A program made the position numbers and the translations under genes. From Rhizobium sp. L51/94 (GTDB taxonomy: Bacteria > Pseudomonadota > Alphaproteobacteria > Rhizobiales > Rhizobiaceae), in NCBI RefSeq assembly GCF_019355555.1, contig NZ_CP072143.1:62001-126000 (forward strand): a stretch of 64,000 nt of DNA, read 5' to 3'. The notes under the pieces were generated by a model. That model was not told where the DNA came from and did not search any database. It saw nothing but the letters and a program-made list of their open reading frames with translations. This document shows positions 28,917 to 38,007 of this stretch, piece after piece (within the stretch, counting starts at the first letter, position 1; the number at the start of each line of letters is the position of its first letter).

Positions 28917-30055
28917 ATAGGGGGCCATTTAATAGTTCGAAATTGGATAAGGCATTTCCTGCCATACTCGGGCTCTACGCGCGTAGCCCATCCAATTTTT
29001 CCACGAACTATATGAAACATTCCACCTATAGACGTCTTCTTGGCTTGCGCATGGGCAGCCGGGCCATGATCATCTGAAGTCAGATAATGGAGGTGCTGGC
29101 GCAGATCGTCTTTGAACTCCTTCGTAAGACGAGGTCTTTGGCCATCCACAAGCATTCCTAGAACAATCCGCCGCGCTCCTGGACCACGGATATGGGTCTT
29201 CCGCAGGTTGGGCCGAAATCCGGCGGCACTGAGTTCAGTAAGAACTTTCCGTTTAAATCGCCTTATTGATTCGAAATCATGAGGCTTTCGAGCTGAAAAT
29301 GTTAGATCATCGGCATAGCGAGTATAGGATATGCCTTCCGAGGTTGCCAACTCCTGAAGCTTTTCGTCCAAGGCGAGCATTGCCAAATTGGACAACATTG
29401 GGCTTGTCGGAGCTCCCTGCGGCAGAAAGCCCTCGTATCTTGATTGGTAAGCGGGGATGGCAGGCCATCGACGTTCAGAGAGCCCCTCCGCGAGCTCGAT
29501 ACCTTGCGCTGTAACGGTGGTAAGGCGGGCTAGTTCGAAAGAAACAAGGTCCGAAAAGCCAAGATCACAGAATATGCGACTGATCTTGCCCTCAGTTACT
29601 CTGTTGAAGAAATCCTGAATATCAACTTTCAAAAGATAGTCACAGCCGCAGTGAGCTTTCGCTGCAAACTCCGGGCGTGACTTCGGATGATAAGCGAAGC
29701 TAGCGCGATGCGAGCGCGTATGCCGCAGGATGTTCCTGACAATCCAATCTTGTACGGTCTTAAGCTCTTTACTCGGCACGCAGATTAATCGATAGCGAGT
29801 GCGACCCGGTACGTTTTTTCGCAAAGAAAAAACGCGATACTTTTTTCGCATCATCGAACGTGAAATCACCGAGCGAAGAAAGCCGTATTCGACTCCCGAC
29901 ATTTCGCTCAAATGGCGCAAAGTGAGAATAGGAGTGACATTGGAATTTTTTGCTACAATCAGCTCTATGCGGGCTATAGCGTTGTCGATGGTTTCATCCT
30001 GAACACCGTGACGCTCCGCTTCGTAGCGATAGTGCTGAGGGCTCCATGCTTGCAT
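28895..30055 (-). CDS. Retron-type reverse transcriptase
   Basis: 386 residues from the ATG at 30055. The polymerase palm motifs are intact: LLKVDIQDFF near residue 145, LPQGAPTSPMLSNL near 211, and the catalytic box SYTRYADDLTFSA with YADD at about 247-250. The retron-specific late region reads RRIVLGMLVDGQRPRL. The enzyme would reverse-transcribe the msr-msd RNA encoded directly upstream into multicopy single-stranded DNA that stays attached to RNA and holds the effector in check. A longer frame reaches 30199 but runs through the RNA gene, so the shorter start is preferred. There are no maturase or endonuclease domains, so it is not a group II intron enzyme. Confidence 0.88.
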   Translation of the reverse strand: MQAWSPQHYRYEAERHGVQDETIDNAIARIELIVAKNSNVTPILTLRHLSEMSGVEYGFLRSVISRSMMRKKYRVFSLRKNVPGRTRYRLICVPSKELKTVQDWIVRNILRHTRSHRASFAYHPKSRPEFAAKAHCGCDYLLKVDIQDFFNRVTEGKISRIFCDLGFSDLVSFELARLTTVTAQGIELAEGLSERRWPAIPAYQSRYEGFLPQGAPTSPMLSNLAMLALDEKLQELATSEGISYTRYADDLTFSARKPHDFESIRRFKRKVLTELSAAGFRPNLRKTHIRGPGARRIVLGMLVDGQRPRLTKEFKDDLRQHLHYLTSDDHGPAAHAQAKKTSIGGMFHIVRGKIGWATRVEPEYGRKCLIQFRTIKWPPIYVQHAK

Positions 30056-30246
30056 TACTTTGACCCCATTCGGTGGGTACTGGCGCGAGGCGTACCTAAG
30101 ACGCCGCCGGTAAAGGCTCGGGCCAGTGCGCAGCATGAAAAACAAGCTACGTGAAGCGAGCATCGAGAATCCAATGCTCTGGACACCCGGGGTGCCCATC
30201 GCCGCTTCCGCGGCGCATTCCTACTTGCTGTCATGGAGCCCTCAGC
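30034..30246 (-). ncRNA. Retron msr-msd non-coding RNA
   Basis: A perfect 15-bp inverted repeat frames the region: GCTGAGGGCTCCATG at 30246-30232 and its complement at 30048-30034, as a1 and a2 do in retrons. Just after a1 comes ACAGCAAG, offering the AGC context of the branching guanosine. Three stems follow: CGCCGC-GGAA-GCGGCG; GGGCACC with GGTGTCC; and GAGCAT with ATGCTC. A long hairpin framed by ACTGGC and GCCAGT, containing GGCG...CGCC, fits the msd. The a1 arm overlaps the end of the effector gene and a2 overlaps the start of the transcriptase gene. Structure was read by eye; exact msd borders are not set. Confidence 0.75.
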
Positions 30247-31456
30247 TGACTCGGATAGTAGAATGGATTCGTATCCGAGGGGAATACTGTTTTTGGACGT
30301 AAACGCCTTCGCAATCGCTTAAGCTCCAGCCGGCCTAAGAGGGTAAGTCGCCCTTTACCCGCGATCCAACCAGCCATCCGGCAGAGCGTTAGTTGCGAGC
30401 GCGCCTCGCGAAGCGGTATCCCCAACCTGGCGGAGACTTCCCTCGCACCGCGCGCTCCATCTTCGCTCACCGCCAAAATCGCCATAGTGGAAAGCCAAAG
30501 CCAACCGTCTGGGGCATCTAATCGTTCTCGCGCACTCGTAGCTTTGAGTACGCGCTCCGCTCGCTCCCTCAGCAAATCATCGTCATCAACATCGAAAGCT
30601 TCTTGCGCGGCCAAAACGGTGCGACCTGGAAATATTGGTTTCCATGAGTTCGCGCGGGTCCACAGGATAGCAGGTGCGTTATTGGGGCAACCATGAGAGA
30701 ACGATATCAGAGCTCCACCACCTTTCCATCCGAAGGGATCGCCGCGCCTTGCGGGGGGATATCTTCGACAGAGGCTGTAAGCTAGCTCGCGTCGCGCCCC
30801 TCTGAAGGCTGCATAAAGGGTCGCACAACTAACCACCGACTGAACCTCGTGAGGCAAGGCATTGTCTGAAGGCGTCGCAGACCGGGGTCCGTTGAGGCAT
30901 AAGCGACGACGATAAACTTGATCAGTCCATATGATTGCCAGCTCCGAAGGGTTGCCACACGGCCGAATGATTCGAGCATCCTATAAATGCGATCGCCCGA
31001 ACCTATAAGGTCGGTCACAAGCACAATGTGGCTCACTCGATCCTTTCGCAGCTTAGTTGGCCCAGGGTGTGACAATGCAACCCGTGGGTTCGCGCGGCAG
31101 TAAGCCGTTATCAGCTGTGCGACTATGCCTTCGCTGCCAACCTCCTGGTCTTTCGGATTGACGACAATCGGCGGGACGCCCGGCCCCTCAGCTCGACCGT
31201 GCCGAGAGTTAGGGAAGAATGCAGGGACATCTCCCCACGCTAATTTCATCGGCCTTTCCGAGTAAAGCGCGATTTTCCGATCCTTATCCGATCTCTCCGC
31301 CGCAATCTCATCAATGAGCTCGATAATTCCATCACTGAACTTCCGAGAGGAAACAAGTTGAACCTCGTCGAGCACCATTCGCGCAATATCGCGATCCTCT
31401 GCTTTGAACTGCTTCAGCCATTCCTGCGAGAAGGCCAGTCCTGATAATACACTCAT
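30231..31456 (-). pseudogene. Retron effector: phosphoribosyltransferase-like plus winged helix, one-base frameshift
   Basis: Upstream of the retron RNA on the same strand. The first 190 residues resemble a phosphoribosyltransferase with the PRPP loop HIVLVTDLIGSGDRIYRML. After about 30880 the sensible protein continues in another frame (ALPHEVQSVVSCATLYAAFR, FSHGCPNNAPAILW) and ends with a winged-helix domain (EVSARLGIPLREARSQLTLC). One lost G in ATGGCC would restore a protein of about 408 residues. PRTase-type retrons are known to pair the reverse transcriptase with such an effector. If the break is real, the unit would be disarmed; two separate overlapping genes are a less likely reading. 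Confidence 0.7.
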
Positions 31457-31514
31457 GGATTCCGCCCCCGTTACTCTAGAAGGCCGATCGTCATCGCCCG
31501 TTACGATTGCGACA

Positions 31515-33488
31515 TTAGGCCCCCTTTGCGAGATCTACGACCTTCCATCCTTGTTCTTGTGCGATGTCCGCAAGCGCAACGAACTCCGACTTCCTTAGCG
31601 CGAGGCCCAAAACCTCTCGAGGCCGAGTGACAGCAACGAATATATTCGTTGCTGCTGAAAGTCCTATTTCCGATAGCGGAACTGCTCCCTTAGCTCCAAA
31701 CGCAGTCGGTAGGACGGTTGCCAGATCGAGGCATGATTGGCCATTTGCGTGCCCTTTCCAGACCTCGCTTTCCATGACCAAGATACCATCGACCGTCTTC
31801 CCTTTAACCGAATGGATAGAGCCGAGACGGATGGTTGCTTGCGAGATTGTGACCTGCTTCGTTGCCTGCCTAGCGGGCTCCACCGCATCCGCCTCTTTAC
31901 CCCCGACGAAACCACAATAGTCGGACACCTCCCCCGGAACAGCCTGCCCATCGCCTGAGTCAAACATCGCAACCAACGCTCCGCAGAATTGCTTCCAAGC
32001 GACCTCCTCCCACGCGGCGTTGCCAACCAATATGTGCTTGTGAAGAAGCGATCTTATCCTTCGAGGGAGTTCGCCTGTGCGCCGACCAAGGGTCACCCAA
32101 AGGCTTCTTGCCGAAATCGGCGCCCCGTTTGAACCGGTCCAACCGTGAAGCCGCGAAAGCTCGGCAATAGCTCCACAGAAAATATCCATGATTTCGGACG
32201 GTGGACGAGCAGCCGCATGAAGGAGTGCCGCTTTTTGAAGCTGTCTGCAGAGCAGATTTGCCTCTTTGGCCGTCCCGGCTTCACTGCGATAAGCGGGATA
32301 ATAATCAACGAGGCTCTTTGGGTGCCATGGTCCCTTGACCCTTCCGGTGACATTATGACGTGACGCTACCGCCCAGATCTCTTTTTCCGAAAAGGTTTCG
32401 GGCCAATGAGCTCTGGCTTCTTCTGCGAAAGCGGCCAGCACCCCACCAATCGTCTTTTCGTCGAAGACGATGACAACCATCAGCGTACGCTTACCGTCAA
32501 CGCTTTGAATTTTCTGGGGAAGCTTGGTGGTCAGCCGGCTCGCAAAGTCAGCTATCGGCTGTCCGAACCGCCGACTTTCGTCAAAAGGAATGCAATTTGC
32601 GCCTGGTGTCCAGTAGGATGCTACCGGGGCATCGTCTTGGTATAGGGTCTGATTGCTGTCGCCAAGACGCTGAAACGCCGTGCCTCCTTCGGCGAACAAG
32701 TGCTCTAGGAGGTTCAATTGCTTGCCGTTCGTGTCTTGTGCTTCATCCAGGATCACAAGGGGGAAGCGGGAGCGCAGCCGCTCTGCAATTTTCGGGTTCT
32801 CTTTGAGCGCGCGCAACGCGAGGGCAGTCATATCGGAATATCGATAGAGCCCTTTCCTCACCATGGATGCTTTGAGCTTGGCGAGCGCCTTTCCACAGCC
32901 TGTGTCGGCGCCGTGTTGCCCTTTTCTGCGATGGACCGCCAGCGACTTAGGCAATTCCGAACCGGTCACGAAATCTACGTCTAGATCCAAGCCCCTGACC
33001 CACGAGTCTACCATCGCCGGAGCTTTTTTTGCTTGTGCTTTTAGTTCCCAATAGTGAGGAAGTGCTCGAGCCGCTTCCGCAGCAAAGACATCATCATCGA
33101 TCCGCCGGATCGGCCAGCCAAGTCCGTGCAAATAAGGTAACGCCAGGAACTGGTTGACGAATGCCGTCACAGTTCCTGTGAAATGAGGATACGCCATAAG
33201 TTGCGAAGCTGTCGGGTGGCGCGAGATCTGCTGCTCGACTTCCGTGCGTGCCGCATTAGTATGAGAAATAATGCACACGCCTTGGCTGCGGCTGTCCCAA
33301 CTTCGCGAGAGGAGAGCTAGCTTTGCCGCCAGCAGGGTGGTTTTCCCATTACCGGGTGCCGCCTGCACGTCACAGGAGGCCATGCTTGCAAGAAAGTCCG
33401 AACGGCTTTTGTCCGTAAAGTCACAGCCACCGAGCTCGGCGCCAAGCTCGGCCAGAAGTTCGGGGGTGATTGGCGCGATTTCCAGCAC
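31515..33488 (-). CDS. gajB: Gabija helicase GajB (UvrD-like)
   Basis: 657 residues of a superfamily 1 helicase. Walker A VQAAPGNGKTTLLAAK is at about residues 41-56, Walker B VILDEAQDTNGKQ near 245, motif III GDSNQTLYQ near 275, and late motifs IHSVKGKTVDGILVMES and NIFVAVTRPREVLGLA. GajB works with GajA, sensing or processing DNA during phage infection as NTP pools fall. A GTG start at 33488 lies 2 bases after the gajA stop. It is followed 58 bases later by the retron effector gene. Confidence 0.88.
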   Translation of the reverse strand: MLEIAPITPELLAELGAELGGCDFTDKSRSDFLASMASCDVQAAPGNGKTTLLAAKLALLSRSWDSRSQGVCIISHTNAARTEVEQQISRHPTASQLMAYPHFTGTVTAFVNQFLALPYLHGLGWPIRRIDDDVFAAEAARALPHYWELKAQAKKAPAMVDSWVRGLDLDVDFVTGSELPKSLAVHRRKGQHGADTGCGKALAKLKASMVRKGLYRYSDMTALALRALKENPKIAERLRSRFPLVILDEAQDTNGKQLNLLEHLFAEGGTAFQRLGDSNQTLYQDDAPVASYWTPGANCIPFDESRRFGQPIADFASRLTTKLPQKIQSVDGKRTLMVVIVFDEKTIGGVLAAFAEEARAHWPETFSEKEIWAVASRHNVTGRVKGPWHPKSLVDYYPAYRSEAGTAKEANLLCRQLQKAALLHAAARPPSEIMDIFCGAIAELSRLHGWTGSNGAPISARSLWVTLGRRTGELPRRIRSLLHKHILVGNAAWEEVAWKQFCGALVAMFDSGDGQAVPGEVSDYCGFVGGKEADAVEPARQATKQVTISQATIRLGSIHSVKGKTVDGILVMESEVWKGHANGQSCLDLATVLPTAFGAKGAVPLSEIGLSAATNIFVAVTRPREVLGLALRKSEFVALADIAQEQGWKVVDLAKGA

Positions 33489-33490
33489 GG

Positions 33491-35425
33491 CTACGACGTC
33501 TCCGTCACTGAAACAGGTTCGGGCACGTCATCTTCCTCGGCGGCGTCCCCAAACGGCGGCTTTCCAGCCTCATATGGTTCGGTAACGAAATCGACGGCAC
33601 GGACGAGATACGGGGGCAGCCGGTCACGCATTTCGGCTGGTGTGTCCGGTCGGGCCCGAATGATGGCCGCCAGTTCTTCGGCGACCTCAGCTTTTGATGC
33701 ATTGCCGTTGAATACAGGATCGTAGATTTTTACCGCGATTTCCAGATCGGAGAGACCATCGTCTTTCCACTGCTGAAACTCCTTGCTCGCGGTCTCAACA
33801 ATCCTCTTCCGCCATTCGGGCCGACGCGACGTAGACTTCGCGAGCAGGACGGCCTGATAGACGCTTTCAGCCAGAAGCGGCTGCAATGCCAAATCGAACT
33901 CAAGGGTCCAGCAGTCCGCAATAAAGGCGTCGACCGGATCGCCAACATCGCGGCGCAGCGTTTTCATGCGTGCCGTGATTGCATCTGCGTCCAGCTCGTC
34001 TTCGGTCTTTCGTTCGCCGACCAATGCTTTCGCTTCTTTCGGCGGTATATCGCGATCCGGTATCAAGGCGACCGGAATACCCATGGCTGGCCCGGCCTTG
34101 CTCTGAAGGATACGACTGTACCGGAAGAGCCCCCTATGACCGACATTAACGATCGAGACGCCATGGCGACTGAGCGGACGCCCCAGTTTCTCGGCAATTG
34201 CTGGCAAGAGGAGGTTCTCACCATCTCCTTCAACGACTATTAGGGCACGAGCGAAAAAGAGATTAGCTTTGGTTGCATCGAGAAAGCGCCGGAGGAATTC
34301 ATAGTCGCTAATATCGAGACGAGTGTAGGCGGCAGCCAAGGGGAAGGCTTGATGGCCGACCATAATGGTCATCGTCTCGAGATCTGCGCCCGCTGCTAAC
34401 TGAGGGCTGTGTGTCGTCAACACAACCTGAACTTGCTTCTGCCCTTCACCAGACTCAACCACCGCGCGTGCTGAAAGGACCTCCATGAAGAGCGTCTGAT
34501 GCTGTGGGTGGAGATGCGCCTCAGGTTCTTCGATCAGCAAGAAAGGGACTTGATCCGGATGGGACTGCAGAAGCAGTAATTCGGCGGCCATAAAGAGAAG
34601 ATTGTTGTAGCCAAGTCCGCGTTGAACTCGCCCTCCGCCGGTTTTGGCGTTGAGATAAAGTTCGAAGCGCTCAAGCACCTGGTCGAATGAGCCATGCGCG
34701 CCAAGGTCCAGAGTAGCGACAAGGGGATCATCGGCAAACGAAAGCTTGTCGAGGAAGTCGGTGTTAACGTTACTCGCTATACCGCGGACAGCCGTATTGT
34801 CGCGCACATCCTTGTCGGCTGCTTTGAGCGTATCAAGCAACGTGAATTTTCCACCGACAGCACCCGGCTTGCTTTCGGGCCCCATCTGCGGCATGGCGCC
34901 TAAGATGCGGGAAAGGCGGGATCGACGACCAGCCCTCAGTTCGCGCTCGGCATCCCGAAGAGGCTTCAGGTATGTCGCCTTGAGATATTCGCGCACCTCT
35001 CCGTCGATCGGGAGGCCTTCGCCATCCTTGCCGGCTCGATGTTGCGTTGCGATGATGCTGCCCCCACCTGGTGAGAGGCGTCGCGTGCTGCGGATACAGA
35101 TATGGAGACGGAGCTTTCCCTTCTCGTTCGTGCACCACTCGAGGAACCGGGATTCCTCGTCCGGCGTCAGCGCATCGAACGTGCAGGTGATTGTAAATTC
35201 TGAGGCTCGCACGCCTGCCGCATCGACGTAGAAGTCCAGCTCATCGGGACGGAGATAGTCATCTCCACGTGTCCAGAGAGTGTATCGTATCGCATCGATG
35301 ATCGCACTTTTCCCGGCGTCGTTAGGACCGACAAGAATGTTGAGGCCAGGCGTGAGTTTCAGCTGCAATGGAGAAGCGGGCTCGAAGCATCGAAAGCCCC
35401 GCGCAAAGATTTCTGAAATGAACAC
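33491..35425 (-). CDS. gajA: Gabija nuclease GajA (OLD-family)
   Basis: 644 residues. The split ABC-type ATPase has Walker A GPNDAGKS at 33-40, signature and Walker B region FLLIEEPEAHLHPQ near 296, and VLTTHSPQLA near 335. A TOPRIM nuclease domain follows, with the Glu in LIVVEGDGENLLLPA (about 396-410) and the acidic pair in ALIPDRDIPPKEA (Asp457, Asp459). GajA is a sequence-sensitive DNA-nicking enzyme inhibited by nucleotides in described systems. It is the first gene of the Gabija pair. All visible catalytic residues are present, so the pair looks functional. Confidence 0.9.
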   Translation of the reverse strand: MFISEIFARGFRCFEPASPLQLKLTPGLNILVGPNDAGKSAIIDAIRYTLWTRGDDYLRPDELDFYVDAAGVRASEFTITCTFDALTPDEESRFLEWCTNEKGKLRLHICIRSTRRLSPGGGSIIATQHRAGKDGEGLPIDGEVREYLKATYLKPLRDAERELRAGRRSRLSRILGAMPQMGPESKPGAVGGKFTLLDTLKAADKDVRDNTAVRGIASNVNTDFLDKLSFADDPLVATLDLGAHGSFDQVLERFELYLNAKTGGGRVQRGLGYNNLLFMAAELLLLQSHPDQVPFLLIEEPEAHLHPQHQTLFMEVLSARAVVESGEGQKQVQVVLTTHSPQLAAGADLETMTIMVGHQAFPLAAAYTRLDISDYEFLRRFLDATKANLFFARALIVVEGDGENLLLPAIAEKLGRPLSRHGVSIVNVGHRGLFRYSRILQSKAGPAMGIPVALIPDRDIPPKEAKALVGERKTEDELDADAITARMKTLRRDVGDPVDAFIADCWTLEFDLALQPLLAESVYQAVLLAKSTSRRPEWRKRIVETASKEFQQWKDDGLSDLEIAVKIYDPVFNGNASKAEVAEELAAIIRARPDTPAEMRDRLPPYLVRAVDFVTEPYEAGKPPFGDAAEEDDVPEPVSVTETS

Positions 35426-35542
35426 TGAATGCCCCCACGACTCACACCCAGTATTACTTCCTCGTTTGCAACTTGTTGAAAAGGGATGGCTTCCGATTGA
35501 ACACCGAAAATTGCGGTCACTTCGGTGAATGCATGTAGAACG

Positions 35543-36160
35543 TCAAGCTCTTCTCAACGCCAGGCACGAGGCGAAGCGGAGCGCCCCCTTCGCCCAGACG
35601 TCACTCTGGGCAGCACTTCGTTCAACCGTCTCCAGGCTCGTCAGCAACCAAGTCGGCAATTTGGGCTGGCCAACGAGGTTCTTAGCTTTGCTGCGGCACT
35701 GCTCTATGAATGCTTCCATCCGTTCATGGATCTCCTCGGTCGTAATCAAAGCGGTCAAAGGGCCGAAATCCCCAAAAACTCGACATCGTAGAAACGGAGG
35801 CAGAGCCCCGGCAAGATCCCAGCAGATCAACGGGACGTCAGCTGCGGGAAAACTCGAATCCTGCGGCAAATAGTGGGGACCGATATCGACCAGCCGTCCA
35901 GCCGCAACGACCCAGTAATGCGCGTGCCCTTCCGGCGCATTTGCGAAACCTTGCATGCCTGCTTGTTGGCCAGATCTGGACACCATAAAGGCGACTGCGT
36001 CGCCGCCCTGGATCGATGCTTCGTGCCCAAAATCCGACAGCAGCTTCTGCATCCCAAATGCCGCGTACATGCATCGCTTGTGATAGTCGGCCGGGAATGA
36101 GCGACGCAAAGCTCGGTCAACGACTGAAAATGAGCGCGCCACGGCCTTTTCGAACAGCAT
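35543..36160 (-). CDS. Unknown protein with a Cys-His-Asp pattern, 205 residues
   Basis: Not assigned to a named family. Near residue 30 lies HKRCMYAAFGMQKLLSDFG; then GHAHYWVVAAGRLVDIGPHYL (its core HAHYWVV...VDIGP) near 80. This Cys, His-x-Trp and Asp arrangement is what papain- or transglutaminase-like folds show. Two plus-strand proteins beyond the Septu pair have the same pattern. It lies 117 bases upstream of gajA on the same strand and may share its promoter region. Inference: an enzyme of the transglutaminase-like class. Confidence 0.6.
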   Translation of the reverse strand: MLFEKAVARSFSVVDRALRRSFPADYHKRCMYAAFGMQKLLSDFGHEASIQGGDAVAFMVSRSGQQAGMQGFANAPEGHAHYWVVAAGRLVDIGPHYLPQDSSFPAADVPLICWDLAGALPPFLRCRVFGDFGPLTALITTEEIHERMEAFIEQCRSKAKNLVGQPKLPTWLLTSLETVERSAAQSDVWAKGALRFASCLALRRA

Positions 36161-36372
36161 TGTCTAGCCTCCCAAAATTAAGTCCCCGAACGGCGCGAAC
36201 TCATAATGTCGCGTAATTACGGTAGCTGCTCAACGCCGCCCTTCGATGCCCCGAGCCCTGTGCACAACGCTGCTACCATCGGGCGAAGCTAGTTTGCTTG
36301 CACGACCAAAATACGTATCATGCATGCCACGTGAGCAATCGGTAGATTGCGCGAAAAAGACATGGAAATCAT

Positions 36373-38007
36373 ATGACGGTCTCGCCTTCGGACACTCCAA
36401 AAGAACAGTTCAAGCTCTTTTTCTCTTCGCAGACGCCCTCCGACGCCCGATCGATCGAAAATAATACTATTCTGATCACCCCGTCTGGAGACAGTTTCGA
36501 CGATTTCCGCTTCAAGACTCGGATCAATGTTTTCGTTCGCCGGGACTCTGCTCGCCTGACAGCCGAAATTTCTGGCATGATCGGCTTTCTCCAAAGCTCG
36601 AATGACGAGGTGAATGGCGCTGATCTGATCAAGAGTGCGGCTCCAGACATGGCGGTGGTCCCCGGGGACGACTTTCCGAAATTTTTCACGCTACTGCCCG
36701 ACCTCGATGCCTATCGCGGGCTCGTTGCAGATGTAGACGTCGATGATGCTCGCGAAATCCTGCTCAAAATCTGTGATCTCGTCGCTCTGGGTGAGTTTTC
36801 CGCAAACTCTCCGATTGTGCGCGACGCGCCGAACACTGCGGTTTTCCAGTATTCCTTAACGCGTACCGCGGAAGCTTTTTTTGCCTTCAAGAACGCAGGA
36901 CCGATCCTGCGAGGTCTCGGCCATGAGGAAATCGGTCGAATGTCGCCGACGATCGCCGTGTCGTTCAAACTGACGGCTTTTGTAAACGAGCACGAGCTCA
37001 GATTCAACTTCGACCACACCGGCTTCTTGCCAAAGCGGATGGCGATCATCATCGGGAAGAATGGTGTTGGGAAAAGTCAGGCTCTTAGCACTATCGCGAA
37101 GCAGGCCATAAAAGGTGGCGGGCTGATTGATCCACAAACGGGGGAGCGCGCTCAGTTCAATCGAATGCTGGCGTTTGCCCCGACGAAAGAGGCGCTCTCT
37201 ATCTTTCCAAGCACGGCGCGACGCCGGCAATATGTTCGCTATTCACGCTATGCCCTGGCGCGATCCTCCCCGACCCGAAAAGCCGGCGGTCTGATCAGCG
37301 CGATCGTCAGCGTCGCTCGATCGAACCAAGCGATCAAGGATCGCAGCCGATGGCAGATTTTCCTCAATGCACTCGAAGCGCTGGGGGACCCGAAATCCAT
37401 CTGTGTCTGGACGAACGACGGCATCATTCCATTGCGCTCATTGAACCAAGGCGGCGAACAGGAAAAACTCCGACGGTTTGCGTCGCTGAACACCCGGCGT
37501 GATCCGGTTCGTTTCTCCGATGGCAATGCGCTTCGCCTGAGTAGCGGCGAAATCTCTTTTCTCAAGTTTGCGGCATATGTGAGCTTGGAAATCGACAATA
37601 GCTCTCTTCTACTCTTCGATGAGCCCGAGACCCATCTACACCCAAACTTCATAGCGCGCTTCGTTTCGATCCTGGACAGCCTGCTGGCGCAGACCGGGTC
37701 CGCAGCCATCATCGCCACGCACTCTGCCTATTTTCTCCGAGAGGTTTTCAGGGAGCAGATCTCGATCCTAAGGGCTGACGCCGATAGAAGGATCGAAGTC
37801 CAGAGACCGCGCCTCGCGACCTTCGGTGCAGACGTTGGAGAAATTTCTTACTTCGTTTTTGGAGAAGACGAACCCTCGTATCTCGCGCAGGAGTTGGAGA
37901 AAAACATCCAGTCGTCGGGGATGACCTGGGATGAGATCCTCGAAAAATATAGCAACGAGTTGTCGCTGGAATTCCTGAACGAACTTCGGGCAAAGATTTC
38001 CGGCTGA
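36373..38007 (+). CDS. ptuA: Septu-like ATPase PtuA
   Basis: 544 residues. The ATPase core has Walker A IIGKNGVGKSQALSTIAK near residue 225, the signature LRLSSGEISFLKFAAYV near 385, Walker B SLLLFDEPETHLHPNF near 410 and an H-loop IIATHSAYFL near 450. Its stop overlaps the start of an HNH endonuclease gene by one base, the hallmark pairing of Septu (PtuA/PtuB). The roughly 215 residues before the P-loop are an extra domain not usual in short PtuA proteins and have no recognised motif. It would form an ATPase scaffold controlling the nuclease. Confidence 0.78.
   Translation: MTVSPSDTPKEQFKLFFSSQTPSDARSIENNTILITPSGDSFDDFRFKTRINVFVRRDSARLTAEISGMIGFLQSSNDEVNGADLIKSAAPDMAVVPGDDFPKFFTLLPDLDAYRGLVADVDVDDAREILLKICDLVALGEFSANSPIVRDAPNTAVFQYSLTRTAEAFFAFKNAGPILRGLGHEEIGRMSPTIAVSFKLTAFVNEHELRFNFDHTGFLPKRMAIIIGKNGVGKSQALSTIAKQAIKGGGLIDPQTGERAQFNRMLAFAPTKEALSIFPSTARRRQYVRYSRYALARSSPTRKAGGLISAIVSVARSNQAIKDRSRWQIFLNALEALGDPKSICVWTNDGIIPLRSLNQGGEQEKLRRFASLNTRRDPVRFSDGNALRLSSGEISFLKFAAYVSLEIDNSSLLLFDEPETHLHPNFIARFVSILDSLLAQTGSAAIIATHSAYFLREVFREQISILRADADRRIEVQRPRLATFGADVGEISYFVFGEDEPSYLAQELEKNIQSSGMTWDEILEKYSNELSLEFLNELRAKISG

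Noticed and set aside
28895..30199. Group II intron with maturase
   Set aside because: No maturase X or HNH domain follows the polymerase motifs, and the flanking RNA has the a1/a2 layout of a retron, not intron domains V/VI.
30056..30199. Longer start of the reverse transcriptase
   Set aside because: The 48 extra residues are arginine-rich, match no transcriptase and are encoded by the stems of the msr-msd RNA.
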